From Azoarcus sp. (GTDB lineage Bacteria > Pseudomonadota > Gammaproteobacteria > Burkholderiales > Rhodocyclaceae), in contig JAIRXQ010000043.1 in the NCBI GenBank assembly GCA_031268195.1, positions 1 to 64,000 on the forward strand: a stretch of DNA of 64,000 nt, written 5' to 3'. The notes below the pieces were generated by a model. That model worked only from the letters and a program-made list of their open reading frames with translations. It was not told where the DNA came from and made no database searches. The position numbers were made by a program, and so were the translations under genes. Positions 7,703 to 16,228 of this stretch are shown here, in pieces (the first letter of the stretch is position 1; each line of letters begins with the position of its first letter).

Positions 7703-8119
7703 ATGACCGCACTCAGCAATGCCCGCAACACCCCGCAGCGCGCGGGCGAGGTATTCGATTTTCCCATCAAGGCCGCCGTGCATGGCCATCAGGGCGGCAT
7801 TGCCGTCCTCAACGGTGGTTACGCCGCTCCCGCGACCACCGCCACCAGCCTCATTGCCATCGGGCGGTTCGAGACCGATGCCGACAACAGCGGCGGCAGT
7901 AACGGCGCATTTCTGGCGAAAGTCCGGCGGGGAATTTTCCAGTATGCCAATAGCGCCAGCACGGACGCCATCGCCCAGGCCGACGCGGGCGCGGATTGCT
8001 ATTTGGTCGATGACCAGACCGTCGCTAAAACCTCCGCCTCCAATACACGCAGCCGCGCCGGAAAAGTCATCGCCGTCGACGCCGACGGCGTCTGGGTACA
8101 GATCGGCCTCGGGTACTGA
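7703..8119 (+). CDS. Mu-like head decoration / structural protein between gpI and gpT
   Basis: The 138-residue product has 'AGEVFDFPIKAAVHGHQGGI', 'NGGYAAPATTATSLIAIGRF' and a C-terminal 'GKVIAVDADGVWVQIGLGY' segment, a pattern I associate with small beta-rich capsid decoration or cement proteins. Its place between the protease/scaffold gene and the major head gene agrees with the Mu-type head cassette. It starts with ATG at 7703, right after an AAGGA box that overlaps the protease 3' end. The function is inferred mainly from synteny. Confidence 0.6.
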   Translation: MTALSNARNTPQRAGEVFDFPIKAAVHGHQGGIAVLNGGYAAPATTATSLIAIGRFETDADNSGGSNGAFLAKVRRGIFQYANSASTDAIAQADAGADCYLVDDQTVAKTSASNTRSRAGKVIAVDADGVWVQIGLGY

Positions 8120-8185
8120 TGAACTCCCACACTCGTTTCGCTCCTTGCCCCTAGGGCGGCAACTGATTTTTAAAAGGCAAACACC

Positions 8186-8606
8186 ATGCAGATCACACCA
8201 CAATCGCTCACCGCCCTGGCCCAGGGCTTCAATGCCGCCTTTCTCCAGGGCTTCGAGTCCGCGCAATCCTCGTACCAGCAGATCGCCATGACCATCCCCT
8301 CCACGGGTTCCGCCGAAACTTACGGCTGGATGAAAGACCTGCCGGGGATGCGGGAATGGGTTGGCCAGCGCGTCATCCACAACCTGGAAGCGACTGCCGC
8401 GCAACTCGTCAACAAACACTGGGAGCACACCATCGGCGTTTCCGTCGATGACATCGAGGATGACAAACTCGGCATCTACTCGACGATTTTCAAACAACAG
8501 GGCGAAATCGCTGCCCGTCACCTGGATGATCTGGTCTGGGGGCTGCTCTCGCAAGGTTTCACGGCAACGGGGTTTGACGGACAGCCCTTTTTCGACGCCG
8601 ATCATG
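8186..8606 (+). pseudogene. Mu-like major head protein gpT, N-terminal half only
   Basis: The first ~140 residues follow the gpT family: 'SYQQIAMTIPSTGSAETYGW', 'MKDLPGMREWVGQRVIHNLE', 'KHWEHTIGVSVDDIEDDKLG' and FDGQPFFDADH. After residue ~140 the frame turns into Arg/Ala-rich nonsense to a stop at 8743, while the next frame begins a gp36-like C-terminus. Mu gpT is about 300 residues, so more than half is missing. A deletion has joined T directly to the end of a downstream head gene. Confidence 0.75.
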
Positions 8607-8810
8607 CAGGCTTTGAAGATCGACGCCGCGCTGCGGGTGCGCTACGCCGTGCCGCTCGGTCTTTCCGCTCCCGTGCCGCCGCTGATCGTGCGCATCGCCG
8701 CCGTGTTGGCGCGCGAGGCGCTCTACACCGACCAGTCGCCTGATGTGGTGAAGGAACAAGCGAAATGGGCGCGCAAGGTGCTAGCGGCGCTCGCCTGCGG
8801 CGAAAGATAG
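8604..8810 (+). pseudogene. Mu gp36-like (DUF1320) protein, C-terminal part
   Basis: The frame running to TAG at 8808-8810 encodes 'ALKIDAALRVRYAVPL...PPLIVRIAAVLAREALYTDQSPDVVKEQAKWARKVL'-type sequence (shown in part). This matches the C-terminal half of DUF1320/gp36 proteins, where an ArgTyr...Pro-Leu motif is followed by Ile-Ala-x-x-Leu-Ala-Arg and a helical tail. The N-terminal half is missing. The junction with gpT at ~8604-8607 implies loss of the 3' end of T, gp35 and the 5' part of gp36. An internal ATG at 8604 could theoretically start a 68-residue peptide. Confidence 0.6.
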
Positions 8811-9269
8811 AGGTCAAAACTGGTTGGCATCAGTACTACTTTGGAGATGGGGGGCGCAATGGTTTTTTGTGGGGGAGCCCCAAGGCAATCGGGTGAACGC
8901 TGTTTGACGAGTCCGTGGCTGGTTTATGAAGAGATAAGGCTGGCGAGAATCGGGCAAGAAAATTGGCCGATTCGGCCTGCATCTCGGCCTGGTTGGCGGG
9001 AAACTCGGACATGAGGCGTCTCACAGCGGGTGAAAGCCGCTGCAAGCATGACGGGGATAACGCTAAAACAACAGGTTGGAAAAATTTGTTCGCCCGATTG
9101 CCCTGCGGTGTTTGGCAGGCGGGCAGGGCTGTTTTTACCGGGGAAAATTCCGCCGTAGCGCGGTTTTACGCCTTTTGCAATAGCTTTCCTTGCGCCTGTG
9201 GATTCTGCGCTATGCCAATACCGGGCTGCGTTGCTATCATGGCCGCATTTCACGCCATCTCTGTCTTCC
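8811..9269. other. Intergenic stretch at the right edge of the prophage remnant
   Basis: No recognisable gene. A short minus-strand open frame (8836-9045) has no homologous-looking motif. The stretch probably contains the prophage-chromosome junction and the promoter of the PP2C gene, but I see no clear direct repeat or consensus promoter. Confidence 0.4.
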
Positions 9270-10022
9270 ATGCGCGTTTCCGTCGAAACCAGCGTTGCCC
9301 GTCACACGGGTGATCGCAAAGAACAACAGGACCGTGTCGTCGTTCTGACTCATCCTTCGCATCCCGGCGCATTGCTGGTTGCGCTGGCTGATGGCATGGG
9401 CGGGCACAGTGGCGGGGCGATGGCTGCCGAGCAGGTCGTCATGGCGGCGCAGCAAAATTTCGATTCCTTCACGCCTGCTACCGAGCAGCCCGAACAGTTG
9501 CTCGATGCCGTGATCCGCGATGCGCATTCGTCGATCCGCCTGAGCCGCTTCACCAGCGAGCAAGACCCGCACAGCACGGTGGTGGTGTTCATGCTCTACC
9601 GGGGCAAGGCTTATTGGGCGCATTGCGGCGATTCGCGCCTTTATCACTTCCATGGCGCGGATCTGGCGGCGCGCACGCAGGATCATTCGCTGGTCGGTGA
9701 ATTGCAGCGGCGCGGAAAACTCTCCGAGGAAGAAGCGCTGAGTCATCCGCAACGCAACGTGCTGGTGGCCTGCCTGGGCAGCGATCGTTTTCCGAAAGTC
9801 GAACACGGCGGCTGCGGGGTTCTGTCGGCCAACGATCGCTTCCTGATCTGCTCGGACGGGCTGTGGAGCTATTTCAGCAACGGCGAATTGAGCACGATCC
9901 TGGCCGGATATTCCGCTAACGACGCCGCACAGCACCTGCTCGATCAGACCCGCGAACGCGCCGACGGCAACGGCGACAACATCTCGCTCGCCATCATCAG
10001 ATTCGTCGCGACGCCAGCGTAG
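9270..10022 (+). CDS. PP2C-family serine/threonine protein phosphatase
   Basis: The 250-residue protein contains the ordered PP2C motifs: 'HTGDRKEQQDRVVV' (metal-binding D), 'ALADGMGGHSGGAMAAEQVV' (DGMGGH), 'AYWAHCGDSRLYHFHG' (GDSR), 'DHSLVGELQRRGKLSEEEAL', 'FLICSDGLWSYFSNGEL' (SDGLW) and 'ADGNGDNISLAII' (GDN). It should be a cytosolic Mn/Mg-dependent phosphatase reversing Ser/Thr phosphorylation. The ATG at 9270 is used because homology begins at once after it; a longer frame starts at 9198. It is a single gene, convergent with bamD 15 bases away. No kinase partner is visible. Confidence 0.9.
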   Translation: MRVSVETSVARHTGDRKEQQDRVVVLTHPSHPGALLVALADGMGGHSGGAMAAEQVVMAAQQNFDSFTPATEQPEQLLDAVIRDAHSSIRLSRFTSEQDPHSTVVVFMLYRGKAYWAHCGDSRLYHFHGADLAARTQDHSLVGELQRRGKLSEEEALSHPQRNVLVACLGSDRFPKVEHGGCGVLSANDRFLICSDGLWSYFSNGELSTILAGYSANDAAQHLLDQTRERADGNGDNISLAIIRFVATPA

Positions 10023-10037
10023 GCCCCGCTCGCCGGG

Positions 10038-10856
10038 TCATTCCCAGAGTTGCCACCACGGGCGGTTGCCGTCGGTTTTGCCCGCGAAATATTGGCTGTC
10101 CGGAAAATTCGTGCGCAGCACACGGTCGGCGTCGTCGCGCAGGTCGCTCAATCCGAGTTTGTCGTAGCTCTTGACCAGCAGGAACAGCGCCTCCTCGTGC
10201 GCCGGGGCGTTCGGGTATTGCGTGATCGCCACCTGCGCGCGGTTGACGGCGGCAATGTAGGCGTCGCGATTGTAGTAATAGCGGGCGACGTGCACTTCGT
10301 AGGACGCGAGCGAATTCACCAGATATTGCATGCGCAGCCGGGAATCTTCGGCATATTTGCTGTCGGGGAAACGTTCGACCAGCTCGCGGAAAGTATCGAA
10401 GGCGTCGCGCGCCGCTTTCGGGTCGCGCTGGGAAAGATCCTTGTTGGCGATATCGCCGAGGATGCCGATGTCCTCTTTGAAGTTGACCAGCCCCTTCAGG
10501 TAGTAGGCGTAATCGACGTCGCTATGGTTGGGGTGCAGCTTGATGAAGCGGTCGCAGGCGAGGACGGCCAGATCCGGTTCTTCCGATTTGTAATAGGAAT
10601 ACGCGATGTCGAGTTGTGCTTGCTGTGCGTAACGGCCATAGGGATAGCGCGATTCGAGCTTTTCGAATAGCTTGATCGCCTGTTCGTAGCCGCGTTCGGA
10701 CATCGCGGTTTTGGCCTCGGAATAGAGCTTTTGCGCATCCCATCCAGTGGTTTCGTCGTCGGGCGTGCTGCTGCACGCGGTCAGCGCCAGCGCAGCGATC
10801 AGCATGGCATGGCGGGCCGTTTTTCCCGCTAAACTTCCAACAGTGAATCTGGTCAT
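10038..10856 (-). CDS. bamD: Outer membrane assembly lipoprotein BamD
   Basis: This 272-residue lipoprotein has a signal peptide ending in LTAC (lipobox, Cys28). Its TPR-like helical repeats begin with 'LYSEAKTAMSERGYEQAIKL', 'FEKLESRYPYGRYAQQAQLD' and 'DYAYYLKGLVNFKEDIGILG'. These are the usual BamD (YfiO/ComL) blocks. It works with BamA on the inner face of the outer membrane to insert beta-barrel proteins. It is divergent from rluD with only 25 bases between the starts, an arrangement common in proteobacteria. Confidence 0.95.
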   Translation of the reverse strand: MTRFTVGSLAGKTARHAMLIAALALTACSSTPDDETTGWDAQKLYSEAKTAMSERGYEQAIKLFEKLESRYPYGRYAQQAQLDIAYSYYKSEEPDLAVLACDRFIKLHPNHSDVDYAYYLKGLVNFKEDIGILGDIANKDLSQRDPKAARDAFDTFRELVERFPDSKYAEDSRLRMQYLVNSLASYEVHVARYYYNRDAYIAAVNRAQVAITQYPNAPAHEEALFLLVKSYDKLGLSDLRDDADRVLRTNFPDSQYFAGKTDGNRPWWQLWE

Positions 10857-10881
10857 CGAAGATACTCGCTTGAATAAACCG

Positions 10882-11883
10882 ATGAATTATAGCCACAGGC
10901 CGGGCGCGGAATTCAATTCCGGTGTGGATGCGGCATCCGTGCGCGTCACGATTCCGTCCCATTGCGCCGGTCTGCGCCTGGATCAGGCGTTGGCGCGCCT
11001 GTTCCCGGAACACTCGCGCAGCCGCCTGCAAGGCTGGCTGCGCGAGGGGCGCATCCGCGTCAATGGCGGCGCATGCGAGGCGCGCGTCAAGGTCTGGGGC
11101 GGCGAATGGCTGGAGATGGCGGCCGCGCCCGCCGATCCCGGCGATCTGGCCGCCGCTGCCGAGGACATCGCGCTTGCCGTCGTGTTCGAGGACGAGGCGC
11201 TCGCCGTCATCGACAAACCCGCCGGGCTGGTCGTACATCCGGGCAGCGGCAACCGCAGCGGCACGCTGATGAATGCGCTCTTGCATCATGCGCCGCGGCT
11301 TGCCGCCGTGCCGCGCGCGGGCATCGTACACCGGCTGGACAAGGACACCAGCGGCCTTTTGGTGGTGGCCAAAACACTGGCGGCGCAGACGAACCTGATC
11401 CGGCAATTGCAGGCGCGCAGCGTGGCGCGGCATTACTGGGCGCTCGTGCATGGCGCGCTCGAACGGAGCGGCGAAATCGATGCGCCGATTGCTCGCCATC
11501 CCGTGCAGCGCACGAAGATGGCGGTGGTCGATGGTGGGCGCGCGGCGCTGACCCGCTACACGGTGCTGGAAAAACTCGCGGCGGCGACGCTCGTCGAATG
11601 CCGTCTGGCGACCGGGCGCACGCACCAGATACGGGTGCATATGGCGCACATCGGGCATCCGCTCGTGGGCGATCCGGTTTATGGCCCGCGCCGGGCGGGC
11701 GGTGCCTTGTTCGCCGGGTTCGGGCGGCAGGCGCTGCACGCTTTCCGGCTGGGTTTGATCCACCCGGAAAGCGGCGCGGCCATGGAATGGTTTTCACCGT
11801 TGCCGGAAGATTTCGGGGCGCTGCTGGCGGCGCTTGGCTGCAAAGACGGCGAGCGGCCGCGGCTGCCCCTGCAACGGATGTGA
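10882..11883 (+). CDS. rluD: 23S rRNA pseudouridine synthase RluD
   Basis: The 333-residue product has an N-terminal S4 RNA-binding domain ('GLRLDQALARLFPEHSRSRL', 'GWLREGRIRVNG') and an RluA-type catalytic domain with 'AGIVHRLDKDTSGLLVVAKT' containing the catalytic Asp. It ends with 'GRTHQIRVHMAHIGHPLVGD'. RluD modifies U1911/1915/1917 in helix 69 of 23S rRNA. I use the ATG at 10882; longer in-frame starts overlap bamD. It is followed four bases later by pgeF, forming the conserved bamD | rluD-pgeF group. Confidence 0.93.
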   Translation: MNYSHRPGAEFNSGVDAASVRVTIPSHCAGLRLDQALARLFPEHSRSRLQGWLREGRIRVNGGACEARVKVWGGEWLEMAAAPADPGDLAAAAEDIALAVVFEDEALAVIDKPAGLVVHPGSGNRSGTLMNALLHHAPRLAAVPRAGIVHRLDKDTSGLLVVAKTLAAQTNLIRQLQARSVARHYWALVHGALERSGEIDAPIARHPVQRTKMAVVDGGRAALTRYTVLEKLAAATLVECRLATGRTHQIRVHMAHIGHPLVGDPVYGPRRAGGALFAGFGRQALHAFRLGLIHPESGAAMEWFSPLPEDFGALLAALGCKDGERPRLPLQRM

Positions 11884-11887
11884 GACG

Positions 11888-12664
11888 ATGAGCGAGCCGG
11901 AAACTTTTATGGTCCCTACTTTTATGGTCCCCAATTGGCCCGCGCCGCCCAACGTGCGGGCGCTGGTCACGACCCGGTGCGGCGGCGTGAGCGCACCGCC
12001 TTACGATGGCTTCAATCTCGGCATGCATGTGGGCGATGACCCGGCAGCGGTGCTCGCCAACCGTGTGCGTTTGCAGCGGCATCTGCCGTCCGGGCCGTGC
12101 TGGCTCGAACAGGTGCACGGCATTGAAGTCGCCACCGCCCGCGTGGGCGGCGCGGATGCGCCGCTGCGCGCCGATGCTGCCGTGACGCGGGAGCGGGGCG
12201 CGGTGTGCGTCGTCATGACCGCCGACTGTCTGCCCGTTTTGTTCTGCGACGATGCGGGGACGATCGTCGCCGCCGCGCACGCGGGCTGGCGCGGGCTGGT
12301 GGCGGGCGTGCTGGAGGCGACGGTCGAGCGCATGGCGGTCGCGCCGTCGCGGGTGCTGGCCTGGCTCGGCCCGGCGATCGGTCCGGCGATGTTCGAGGTC
12401 GGCGACGAGGTCCGGGCGGCGTTTCTGGCCGACGATCCAGGTGCGCACGAGGCGTTTACGGCGCGGGAGGCGGCGGGAAAATGGCTGGCCGATCTGTTTT
12501 TGCTCGCCCGCCGCCGGCTGGCGCGCGCCGGCGTCGCTCGGGTATACGGCGGCGAGGTTTGCACGGTTTCCGACCCGGCGCGTTTCTACTCCTACCGGCG
12601 CGACGGCGCGACGGGCCGTTTTGCTTCTCTGGCGTGGCTTGCGGAGTCGTCCGCACACTATTGA
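11888..12664 (+). CDS. pgeF: Peptidoglycan editing factor PgeF (YfiH, laccase-domain)
   Basis: The 258-residue protein matches the multicopper-like YfiH/PgeF family: 'RALVTTRCGGVSAPPYDGFN', 'LGMHVGDDPAAVLANR', 'CWLEQVHGIEVA', 'VCVVMTADCLPVLFCDD', 'AAAHAGWRGLVAGVLEATVE' and 'WLGPAIGPAMFEVGDEV'. His, Cys and His zinc ligands (HG, DC, HAGWRG) are present. It is thought to remove wrongly incorporated residues from peptidoglycan precursors and also acts on purine nucleosides. A five-residue direct repeat (TFMVPTFMVP) near residues 6-15 comes from a 15-bp tandem duplication at 11903-11932 and is not part of the conserved fold. Confidence 0.92.
   Translation: MSEPETFMVPTFMVPNWPAPPNVRALVTTRCGGVSAPPYDGFNLGMHVGDDPAAVLANRVRLQRHLPSGPCWLEQVHGIEVATARVGGADAPLRADAAVTRERGAVCVVMTADCLPVLFCDDAGTIVAAAHAGWRGLVAGVLEATVERMAVAPSRVLAWLGPAIGPAMFEVGDEVRAAFLADDPGAHEAFTAREAAGKWLADLFLLARRRLARAGVARVYGGEVCTVSDPARFYSYRRDGATGRFASLAWLAESSAHY
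11903..11932 (+). repeat. 15-bp in-frame tandem duplication in pgeF
   Basis: Two adjacent copies of a 15-base unit (11903-11917 and 11918-11932) differ only at the last base. They duplicate the residues TFMVP in the variable N-terminus of PgeF. It looks like a recent slippage product and belongs to a set of similar short duplications in this window. Confidence 0.9.
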
Positions 12665-12763
12665 TTGCCGCCCGAAACGGTTCTATCGTGACACCCTACA
12701 ACCAATCACCACACGCACGGAGGGCGCTGACATGGCGCGATCCGGGCCCACGGAGGAGAAGCG

Positions 12764-14506
12764 ATGTCTGATACGAACACCCAACAGGCGACAGCCGCCT
12801 TGCAAGCCATGATGGAAGCCGGACAGGCGATGGCGCGCAATTTTTTCGAGTCGCTGACCAACCAGCACGCCGCCATGCAGGACAGCGGCGGCATGGCCGC
12901 GGCGAGCGTGCCCATGCCCGATCCCACCGAGCTTGCCAAATTTCAGCAGGAATTCGCCGCGAGCCACATGGCGCTGTGGTCGTCGATGCTGGGAAGAAAG
13001 CCGGGCGAGGCCGGTACGCCGGTCGTTCCGCTCGATCCGAAGGACAAGCGGTTTTCCTCGCAGGAATGGTCGAGCGACCCGATGTTCGATTATCTGCGCC
13101 AAGCCTACCTCATCAATTCCGCCTTTTTGCGCCAGGTGGCCGAGAGCGTGCCGCTCAACGACGGGCGGGCCAAGCAACGCCTGAAATTTCTCACCCGGCA
13201 ATACATCGACGCGCTCGCGCCGAGCAATTTCGCCGCCACCAACCCCGAATTCATCCGCACCGCGCTGGAGACGCAGGGCAGCAGCATTACGCGTGGCATC
13301 CAGAATTTGCTTGGCGACATGCAAAAGGGCCGTGTGTCGACGACCGACGAGAGCGTGTTCGAGGTGGGGCGCAATCTTGCCGTTTCGCCGGGTTCGGTGG
13401 TCTTCGAGAACGACCTGATCCAGTTGATCCAATACTCGCCGCTCACCGAAACAGTGGCGCAAGTGCCGTTTTTGATCGTGCCGCCGTGCATCAACAAGTT
13501 CTACATCCTCGATCTGCAACCGGAAAATTCCTTCGTGCGCTATGTGGTCGAACAAGGCCATACGGTGTTTCTGGTGTCGTGGAAGAACGCCGGGCCGTCT
13601 GATGCCAACCGCACTTGGGACGATTACGTCGAACTCGGCCCGCTCACCGCGCTCGATGTGGTGCGCAAGATCACCAAGGTCAAAAAGCCCAATGTGCTCG
13701 GCTTCTGTGTCGGCGGCACGGTCCTTGCCACCGCGCTGGCGGTGGCCCGTGCGCGTGGTGAAGATCCGGTCGCCAGCCTGACTTTCCTGACCACGATGCT
13801 CGATTTCTCCGATACCGGCGAAATTGGCTGCCTCGTCGACGAGCAAAGCGTGGCGGCGCGCGAGAACACCATCGGCAAGGGCGGCATCCTGAAGGGGCAG
13901 GAACTCGCCAACGTGTTCTCGTTTTTGCAAGCCAACAACCTCGTCTGGCAATACGTGGTCGATAACTACCTGAAAGGCGGTACGCCGCGGGCCTTCGATC
14001 TGCTGTTCTGGAATTCGGACGCCACCAATTTGCCGGGGCCGTTCCTTGCCTGGTACTTGCGCAATATGTACCTCGAAAACAATCTGCGCATTCCCGGACG
14101 GCTCACCGTGCTCGGACAGAAGGTCGATCTGGGCAAGATCGACTGCCCGGTCTATTTCTTTGCGGCGCGCGAGGATCACATCGTGCCGTGGAAGACGTCC
14201 TACCTCGGGCGCGCGCTGGTGGGCGGCGACACGGTCTTCACCCTCGGCGCGAGCGGCCACATCGCGGGCACCATCAATCCGGCGGCGAAGAACAAGCGGA
14301 GTTACTGGACGAGCACGGACACGACCTCCTCGCCGGACGAATGGCTGGCGAATACCGAAGAACGTCCGGGAAGCTGGTGGTCGCACTGGAACGAATGGCT
14401 CAAGCAGTTCGACGGCAAGCAGGTGACCGCGCGCGGTCGCCTTGGCAGCAAGGATTTCGAGCCGACCGAGCCCGCGCCCGGCCGTTACGTGAAAGTACGC
14501 GCCTGA
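12764..14506 (+). CDS. phaC: Class I poly(3-hydroxyalkanoate) synthase PhaC
   Basis: The 580-residue polymerase has the N-terminal 'PhaC_N' region ('FSSQEWSSDPMFDYLRQAYL', 'FLTRQYIDALAPSNFAATNP') and an alpha/beta hydrolase core. Its modified lipase box reads 'NVLGFCVGGTVLATALAVAR', where Cys replaces Ser. The catalytic Asp (REDHIVPW) and His (GASGHIAG) follow, and the family end motif 'PAAKNKRSYWTS' is present. It polymerises 3-hydroxyacyl-CoA, chiefly 3-hydroxybutyryl-CoA, on the granule surface. Downstream are phaB and phaR, so this is a complete short-chain PHA locus apart from phaA. Confidence 0.96.
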   Translation: MSDTNTQQATAALQAMMEAGQAMARNFFESLTNQHAAMQDSGGMAAASVPMPDPTELAKFQQEFAASHMALWSSMLGRKPGEAGTPVVPLDPKDKRFSSQEWSSDPMFDYLRQAYLINSAFLRQVAESVPLNDGRAKQRLKFLTRQYIDALAPSNFAATNPEFIRTALETQGSSITRGIQNLLGDMQKGRVSTTDESVFEVGRNLAVSPGSVVFENDLIQLIQYSPLTETVAQVPFLIVPPCINKFYILDLQPENSFVRYVVEQGHTVFLVSWKNAGPSDANRTWDDYVELGPLTALDVVRKITKVKKPNVLGFCVGGTVLATALAVARARGEDPVASLTFLTTMLDFSDTGEIGCLVDEQSVAARENTIGKGGILKGQELANVFSFLQANNLVWQYVVDNYLKGGTPRAFDLLFWNSDATNLPGPFLAWYLRNMYLENNLRIPGRLTVLGQKVDLGKIDCPVYFFAAREDHIVPWKTSYLGRALVGGDTVFTLGASGHIAGTINPAAKNKRSYWTSTDTTSSPDEWLANTEERPGSWWSHWNEWLKQFDGKQVTARGRLGSKDFEPTEPAPGRYVKVRA

Positions 14507-14593
14507 CGCGGCGGCGCGCAAGTCCTGTCTGGCATGGCGGTGTGCAGCATTTTCAACGCATTGTGCATATCGTCATGCCAGGAATTCGTTTTT

Positions 14594-14636
14594 TTGTGCC
14601 GCGCGCTTACCTTGTGCCGCTCGCTTAATCTATAAT
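14594..14636 (+). promoter_or_regulatory. Putative phaB promoter with duplicated spacer element
   Basis: A perfect TATAAT at 14631-14636 is preceded by a weak -35 candidate (TTACCT, 14607-14612, 18-base spacer). The region 14594-14627 consists of a 16-base unit repeated with an 18-base period (15 of 16 bases equal). A promoter here would drive phaB separately from phaC. The -10 is strong; the -35 assignment is tentative. Confidence 0.45.
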
Positions 14637-14740
14637 GCGCAAGTTTTGCGGCGCAACATACCGCATGACAGGGGCCAGAAGCGCTCGCCGCCCTGCGCTG
14701 CGGGTGCTCTGGATGCTTTTTTTCCTGAAGAGGATTCGCT

Positions 14741-15484
14741 ATGTCCCAAAGAGTTGCCCTCGTTACCGGCGCCATGGGTGGCCTCGGTACCGCCATCTGC
14801 CAAGCATTGGCCAAGCAAGGTCATAAGGTGGTCGCGGCTTACCATCCCCAATTCGACAAACCGGAAGAGTGGCTGAAGGAACAGGCAGCCGAAGGTTTCA
14901 AAGATTTCGTTCCCGTTGCGGGCGACGTATCCGAGCTCGCTTCCGTCGAAAAAATGGTTGCCGATGCCGTCGCGAAAGCCGGCCCGATCGACATTCTCGT
15001 GAATAATGCCGGGATCACCCGCGACAAAATGTTCGCGAAGATGGAGCGTGAACAATGGGATGCGGTGATCAACACCAATCTTTCCAGCCTGTTCAACGTC
15101 ACCAAGCAAGTGTCGGCGAAGATGGCCGAACGCGGCTGGGGTCGCATCATCAACATCTCCTCGGTCAACGGCGTCAAGGGTCAGGCCGGTCAAACCAACT
15201 ACTCCGCCGCCAAGGCGGGCGTGATCGGTTTCACCAAGGCGCTGGCGCAAGAGCTGGCGACCAAGGGCGTCACCGTCAACGCCATCGCGCCGGGTTATGT
15301 CGCCACCAAGATGGTTACCGCCATCCGTGAAGACATCCTCAAGAGCATCGTCGACTCGGTGCCGATGAAGCGCTTGGCCAAGCCGGAAGAAATCGGCTTC
15401 GCCGTGGCCTTCCTCGCTGACGAACTGTCCGGCTTTACCACCGGCGCCACGCTCAACGTCAATGGCGGCCTGAATTATCAATAA
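14741..15484 (+). CDS. phaB: Acetoacetyl-CoA reductase PhaB
   Basis: This 247-residue SDR enzyme has the NADPH-binding TGAMGGLG motif at the N-terminus and 'ILVNNAGITRDKMFAKMERE' (NNAG). The active-site Ser ('IINISSVNGVKGQAGQTNYS') and YSAAKAG (Tyr-x-x-x-Lys) are present, along with 'GYVATKMVTAI' typical of PhaB rather than FabG. It reduces acetoacetyl-CoA to (R)-3-hydroxybutyryl-CoA for PhaC. A good AAGAGGA ribosome site precedes the ATG. It lies 234 bases after phaC with its own likely promoter. Confidence 0.95.
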   Translation: MSQRVALVTGAMGGLGTAICQALAKQGHKVVAAYHPQFDKPEEWLKEQAAEGFKDFVPVAGDVSELASVEKMVADAVAKAGPIDILVNNAGITRDKMFAKMEREQWDAVINTNLSSLFNVTKQVSAKMAERGWGRIINISSVNGVKGQAGQTNYSAAKAGVIGFTKALAQELATKGVTVNAIAPGYVATKMVTAIREDILKSIVDSVPMKRLAKPEEIGFAVAFLADELSGFTTGATLNVNGGLNYQ

Positions 15485-15499
15485 GCCATGATGTGATTT

Positions 15500-15554
15500 C
15501 CCGAACCGCTTGTGCGGTTCGGGGGCATGAAAACCCCGCCTCGAGGCGGGGTTT
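15500..15554 (+). terminator. Double hairpin terminator after phaB
   Basis: Two perfect GC-rich hairpins stand in series: 15500-15509 pairs with 15514-15523 across a four-base loop, and 15531-15540 pairs with 15545-15554 across TCGA. The second ends in TTT and begins with AAA, like a rho-independent terminator. They separate phaB from phaR. Confidence 0.8.
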
Positions 15555-15625
15555 ATACTTGATCGCTATATAATCGAAAAATTACCCGTCTGCACGGGTA
15601 AGTCCGTCAGTCGAGGAGAAGGTCC

Positions 15626-16228
15626 ATGGGCGAACAAGTGCGCCTGATCAAGAAATACCCCAATCGCCGTCTTTACGACACGCGCACCAGCTCTTACATC
15701 ACCCTGATCGACGTCAAGGAACTCGTGTTGGTTTCCGAGGAATTCCAGGTGGTCGATGCCAAGACGGGCGAAGATTTGACGCGCAGTATCCTGCTGCAAA
15801 TCATTCTCGAAGAAGAAAGCGGTGGCGTGCCCATGTTCACCAGCGATCTGCTCTCCCACATGATCCGTTTCTACGGCCACGCCATGCAGGGATTGATGGG
15901 AAAATATCTGGAAAACAACATCAAGGCGTTTTCGGATATGCAAAGCAAATTACAGGACCAGGTGCGGGGCATTTACGGCGAAAACAATTCGATCAGCAAG
16001 GATCTGTGGGCCCAATTCCTGAATTTCCAGGGGCCGGCGCTGCAAAACATGATGGGCACCTACGTCGAGCAGTCGACCAAGATGTTCCAGCAAATGCAGG
16101 AACAGGTCGAAAACCAGACGCGCAACATGTTTACGGGGTTTCAGTTTCCCGCTCAGTTCCCCGCGCTGCATGGCGCACCGAAGCACGAAACCGCCCCCGC
16201 CACGGGCCATGGCAAGCAGGGAAAGTAA
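15626..16228 (+). CDS. phaR: PHA synthesis repressor PhaR
   Basis: The 200-residue protein begins with the PHB/PHA accumulation regulator domain: '[20 protein letters not shown]', '[20 protein letters not shown]', '[20 protein letters not shown]'. A helical PHB-binding region follows. PhaR binds DNA to repress phasin and its own gene, and is titrated off by PHA granules. The Gln/Met-rich C-terminus (~130-175) fits the granule-binding part. The 3' end overlaps rimO by 20 bases. Confidence 0.94.
   Translation: MGEQVRLIKKYPNRRLYDTRTSSYITLIDVKELVLVSEEFQVVDAKTGEDLTRSILLQIILEEESGGVPMFTSDLLSHMIRFYGHAMQGLMGKYLENNIKAFSDMQSKLQDQVRGIYGENNSISKDLWAQFLNFQGPALQNMMGTYVEQSTKMFQQMQEQVENQTRNMFTGFQFPAQFPALHGAPKHETAPATGHGKQGK

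Noticed and set aside
12683-14521. A 612-codon minus-strand open frame
   Set aside because: It is antisense to phaC, which has all synthase motifs; His/Arg-rich composition marks it as a shadow of GC-rich coding DNA.
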